Shown: one piece after another, positions 4,868-7,514 of the stretch | Layout: the number at the start of each line of letters is the position of its first letter | Position numbering within the stretch: the first letter of the stretch is position 1 | Source of the DNA: Paenibacillus sp. | GTDB lineage: Bacteria > Bacillota > Bacilli > Paenibacillales > Paenibacillaceae | NCBI GenBank assembly: GCA_029256665.1 | Contig: JAQSXN010000171.1 | Span: 1 to 7,514 of the forward strand | Length of the DNA stretch: 7,514 nt | Direction: 5' to 3' | Notes under the pieces: generated by a model | What the model was told of the DNA's origin: nothing | What the model saw: only the letters and a program-made list of their open reading frames with translations | Database searches by the model: none | Position numbers and translations under genes: made by a program

Positions 4868-6607
4868 ATGTACAAAGTGCTGTTGGTGGACGACGAAGCG
4901 GACGTTAGGGAAGGTCTGCTGCAAGAGGTCGATTGGGAGGCATGCGGATTTACGATAGCCGGGACGGCGGAGAACGGCCAGGAAGCCAAAGAGCTGGCGG
5001 AGCGCGTCATGCCGGACGTGGTCATCACGGATATCAGCATGCCGTTCATGGACGGGCTGCAGCTGTCCGAGTGGATTCGGGCGCATATACCGCTTGCCAA
5101 GATCGTCATTCTGACGGGCTACGACGAGTTCGATTACGCCAGACAAGCCGTGCGGCTCAGCGTGGACGAATATTTGCTCAAGCCGTTCTCGGCCGACGCG
5201 TTCCGCGAGCTCCTGGGCAAAATCCGGGACCGGATCGGTGCCGAAGTGGCCGAGCGGGAGGACATGCTGCGCTTGCGCGAGCATTACCGGACCAGTCTGC
5301 CCGTGCTCGGCGAGACGTTCCTGGCGTCGCTCCTCACGCGCAAGCTGTCCCGAGCCGTCATCGACGAGAAGGTGCGCAGCTACGGGCTCGGGCTGGAGGG
5401 CTCGAGGTATGCGGTAGCCGTACTGGCGCTGCATCCGCAGGACAAGGCGGAGGACGAAGCCGGCCGTGCGTCGCTGCGCGCTTCCGGCGACCGGGATCTG
5501 ATGCTGCAGGCGATGCTGAACATCGCGAAGGAAATTTGGGATGCCGCGGAGCTGGGCGCCGTATTGATTCATCAGGATAATATCGCGTTGATCGCGATTG
5601 ACCGCATAAATGAAAGCGCTGTTTCTAAGACTGAAGGAGACGAAACCGGCGGGAACGTCACGGTGTCGAGGCCGAGGGAGATTCGGCGCGATGGCCTGAT
5701 CGACGGTTGGCAGGAGCGCGTGCATGAGACGCTCGGCAACGTGCTTCGAAGCATCGAATACTATTTGAAGCTGGACGTTACGGTGGGAATCGGCTCGGTG
5801 ACGGGCGGGCTCGCGGGACTAAAGGATTCGTTCGGAGACGCGCTGCTTGCGCTGGATTACCGATTGGTGCTGGGGCCGAGCAAAGTCATCGCGATCGGCG
5901 ACGTGGAGCGGCGGAGCGGGGAGAAGCTGCGATTCGACGAGCTTAAGGAGGGGGCGTTGGTGCGCAGCCTCAAGCTAGGAACGCCGGACGAGGTGGCGGA
6001 CGCGGTAGACGCCGTTTTTGCCGATCTGACGGAAACTCAGCATTCGTTCGGCGACATGCAGGTATACCTGCTCGAACTGGCGACTGCCGTGCTTCGGACG
6101 GCCAAGGATGCCGACGCCCCGCTCGAAGAGCTGTTCGGGCCTGGCTTCCAGCTGCACGCGGAGCTGTTCAAGTTCGCGGGGGTCCCGGAGCTTCAGGCAT
6201 GGTTCCACGATATTTGCCTCAAGCTGATGCGCCATATCGCGAGCAAGCGTCAGGTCGGCTACAAGGATATCGTGGAGAAGGCGATCGCGCTGACGAAGGA
6301 GCATTACCCGGATTCGGATTGGTCGATCCAGCGGCTTTGCTCGGAGCTGCATGTCAGCGCGGGTTATTTTAGCGGGGTGTTCAAGAAGGAAGTGAAGATG
6401 ACGTACGGGCAATACATGATGTTTATCCGCATGGAAGCGGCGATGGAGCTCCTGCGCGCGACGGAGCTGAAGGCGTTCGAAATCGCGGAGAAGGTCGGGT
6501 TCGCCGATCCCAATTACTTCAGCTTCTGCTTCAAGAAAAGCGCGGGCATCTCGCCCAAGGAATACCGCGGGCGGCTCGCGCGGTCCGGAGAGGAAGATCG
6601 ATCATGA
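4868..6607 (+). CDS. Response regulator with AraC-type DNA-binding domain (YesN-like)
   Basis: This 579-residue cytoplasmic transcription regulator has an N-terminal receiver domain (about 1-120) with acidic pocket D8/D9, phospho-acceptor D55 in VVITDISMP, T83 and K105 (LLKPF), all expected residues present. A long middle region (about 130-460) contains VTVGIGS (304-310) followed by LKDSFGDALLALDYRLVLG, resembling the degenerate GGDEF-like module of YesN-type regulators. The C-terminus (about 465-575) is an AraC/XylS domain with two helix-turn-helices, WSIQRLCSELHVSAGYFSGVFK from 485 and KAFEIAEKVGFADPNYFSFCFK from 535. The start ATG at 4868 begins MYKVLLVDDE and has GGGGAG 10 nt upstream; an upstream in-frame extension to 4715 is not credible. 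It overlaps the kinase gene by 4 bp. Such pairs often control carbohydrate uptake genes nearby; the target is not visible here. Confidence 0.95.
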   Translation: MYKVLLVDDEADVREGLLQEVDWEACGFTIAGTAENGQEAKELAERVMPDVVITDISMPFMDGLQLSEWIRAHIPLAKIVILTGYDEFDYARQAVRLSVDEYLLKPFSADAFRELLGKIRDRIGAEVAEREDMLRLREHYRTSLPVLGETFLASLLTRKLSRAVIDEKVRSYGLGLEGSRYAVAVLALHPQDKAEDEAGRASLRASGDRDLMLQAMLNIAKEIWDAAELGAVLIHQDNIALIAIDRINESAVSKTEGDETGGNVTVSRPREIRRDGLIDGWQERVHETLGNVLRSIEYYLKLDVTVGIGSVTGGLAGLKDSFGDALLALDYRLVLGPSKVIAIGDVERRSGEKLRFDELKEGALVRSLKLGTPDEVADAVDAVFADLTETQHSFGDMQVYLLELATAVLRTAKDADAPLEELFGPGFQLHAELFKFAGVPELQAWFHDICLKLMRHIASKRQVGYKDIVEKAIALTKEHYPDSDWSIQRLCSELHVSAGYFSGVFKKEVKMTYGQYMMFIRMEAAMELLRATELKAFEIAEKVGFADPNYFSFCFKKSAGISPKEYRGRLARSGEEDRS

Positions 6608-7514
6608 AGGGAAGCCGTCCGAAGCGATGGCGGGATTCGATGGCAGGACGATGGGGGGAGCGGCTGCGGCGTAGCAGCATTCAGTCGATCCTGATGTGGT
6701 CGATGTCGCTGTTCATGCTGTTCATCGTCGTGCTTGTCGCGCTGCTGCTGTACGACAAATTCTCCCGCACGGCTGAGGAGAACGTCATGCTAGGCGCGGG
6801 GCAGATCGTAGACCAGGCGGCCTACAATCTGGAGGATTACGTGGACGGGATGGCCCAGCTCTATCGCGCGATCGAGAAGGAGCTGCTGGCGGACGGCGCT
6901 TGGAGCGATCCCGGCGTGACGAGGCAGCTGGACACGATCATGGGAAGCCGCGACGACCTCGTGTCGATCGCGCTCTTTGACGAGAGCGGCAAGCTGCTGC
7001 GCAATCATCCCGCCGCTCCCGTGCGGCCCAGCGCGAAGGTGTCGCAGCAGAGCTGGTTCCACTCCGCCATGCGCGTCTCGAACCATCTCAGCTTCTCGCT
7101 GCCCCATGTTCAGAATCTGTACGACGGCACGTACAAGTGGGTCGTCTCCATGAGCAAAGGGCTGTCGATCGCGCAGGACGGCAAGCCGATGAACGTGGTG
7201 CTCGTGGTAGACATCAATTTTCGCAAAATCGACGAGCTCAGCAGCCGGATCAGCCTCGGCAAACGCGGGTACGTCTACATTATCGACGAGGGAGCCGGCA
7301 ATATCGTCTACCATCCGCAGCAACAGCTGCTGTACATGGGGCTTCGAGGCGAGAACGTAGAGCGCGCGCTCATTTCTACGGACAGCTACATCGACCGGGT
7401 GGACGGCGCAAAACGGCTGAATACGGTTAAGTCGGTAACGAATATCGGCTGGAAGGTCGTCGGCGTCGCGTACCTCGACGAGATGATGACGACGCGCGAG
7501 GAGGTCAACCGCTA
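6604..7514 (+). CDS. Sensor histidine kinase, N-terminal part (YesM-like), cut by window end
   Basis: An open frame runs from ATG 6604 to the right edge without a stop, giving 303 residues. A basic cytoplasmic N-terminus (KGSRPKRWR..RLRR) is followed by a membrane helix (about 28-50). An extracellular sensing domain of double-Cache type follows (about 52-290), with LVSIALFDESGKLL (119-132), LGKRGYVYIIDEGAGNIVYHP (218-238) and the closing NIGWKVVGVAYLDEM (280-294). In this family a second membrane helix, HAMP, histidine kinase and ATPase domains come next, beyond the edge. The start overlaps the regulator stop (ATGA), with GGAGAGGA (6587-6594) 9 nt upstream, so both are coupled. The kinase should sense an extracellular ligand and phosphorylate the preceding regulator. 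Kinase identity is inferred from the N-terminal half and its partner. Confidence 0.88.
   Translation, partial: MKGSRPKRWRDSMAGRWGERLRRSSIQSILMWSMSLFMLFIVVLVALLLYDKFSRTAEENVMLGAGQIVDQAAYNLEDYVDGMAQLYRAIEKELLADGAWSDPGVTRQLDTIMGSRDDLVSIALFDESGKLLRNHPAAPVRPSAKVSQQSWFHSAMRVSNHLSFSLPHVQNLYDGTYKWVVSMSKGLSIAQDGKPMNVVLVVDINFRKIDELSSRISLGKRGYVYIIDEGAGNIVYHPQQQLLYMGLRGENVERALISTDSYIDRVDGAKRLNTVKSVTNIGWKVVGVAYLDEMMTTREEVNR

Noticed and set aside
4829..5725. A 298-codon minus-strand frame opposite the response regulator
   Set aside because: It is antisense to the intact receiver domain and shows no recognisable protein family.

Overview
The window looks like chromosome of a moderately GC-rich Firmicute of the Paenibacillaceae (Paenibacillus/Cohnella type). 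Pointers are the strong AGGAGG-type ribosome binding sites, sigma-A-like promoters, a GlpD very close to the Bacillus enzyme, and a YesN/YesM-style two-component pair whose response regulator ends in an AraC-type DNA-binding domain. The genus is inferred; no rRNA or other marker gene is present.

Layout. Positions 1-91 hold two identical 40-bp repeats with a hairpin, cut off by the left edge. From 161 a good promoter leads into a leader of about 220 nt with an intrinsic terminator (223-279) and a second long inverted repeat, followed by glpD (416-2134), the FAD-dependent glycerol-3-phosphate dehydrogenase. This resembles the GlpP-controlled antitermination leader of Bacillus subtilis glpD. Next, on the same strand and behind its own promoter, come two translationally coupled genes: a small membrane-anchored coiled-coil protein (2354-2845) and an AIM24-family protein (2842-3531).

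On the minus strand follows a two-gene unit, a TetR-family repressor (4624 to 4031, TTG start) and a DoxX-like membrane protein (3991 to 3557, GTG start). Its near-consensus promoter has a 13-bp palindrome in the spacer, so the operon is probably autorepressed. Divergently, on the plus strand, an AraC-type response regulator (4868-6607) overlaps by 4 bp a sensor histidine kinase (6604 to beyond the right edge). Only the kinase's first membrane segment and extracellular Cache domain are inside the window.

The genes form four independent units: glycerol-3-phosphate catabolism, a coiled-coil/AIM24 membrane pair of unknown role, an autoregulated TetR-DoxX operon, and a two-component system whose target genes lie outside. 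I see no clear mobile element, CRISPR array, RNA gene or obviously new multi-gene system. The most interesting points are the glpD leader, the tandem hairpin repeat, the coiled-coil/AIM24 pair with its structured leader, and the operator in the tetR promoter.
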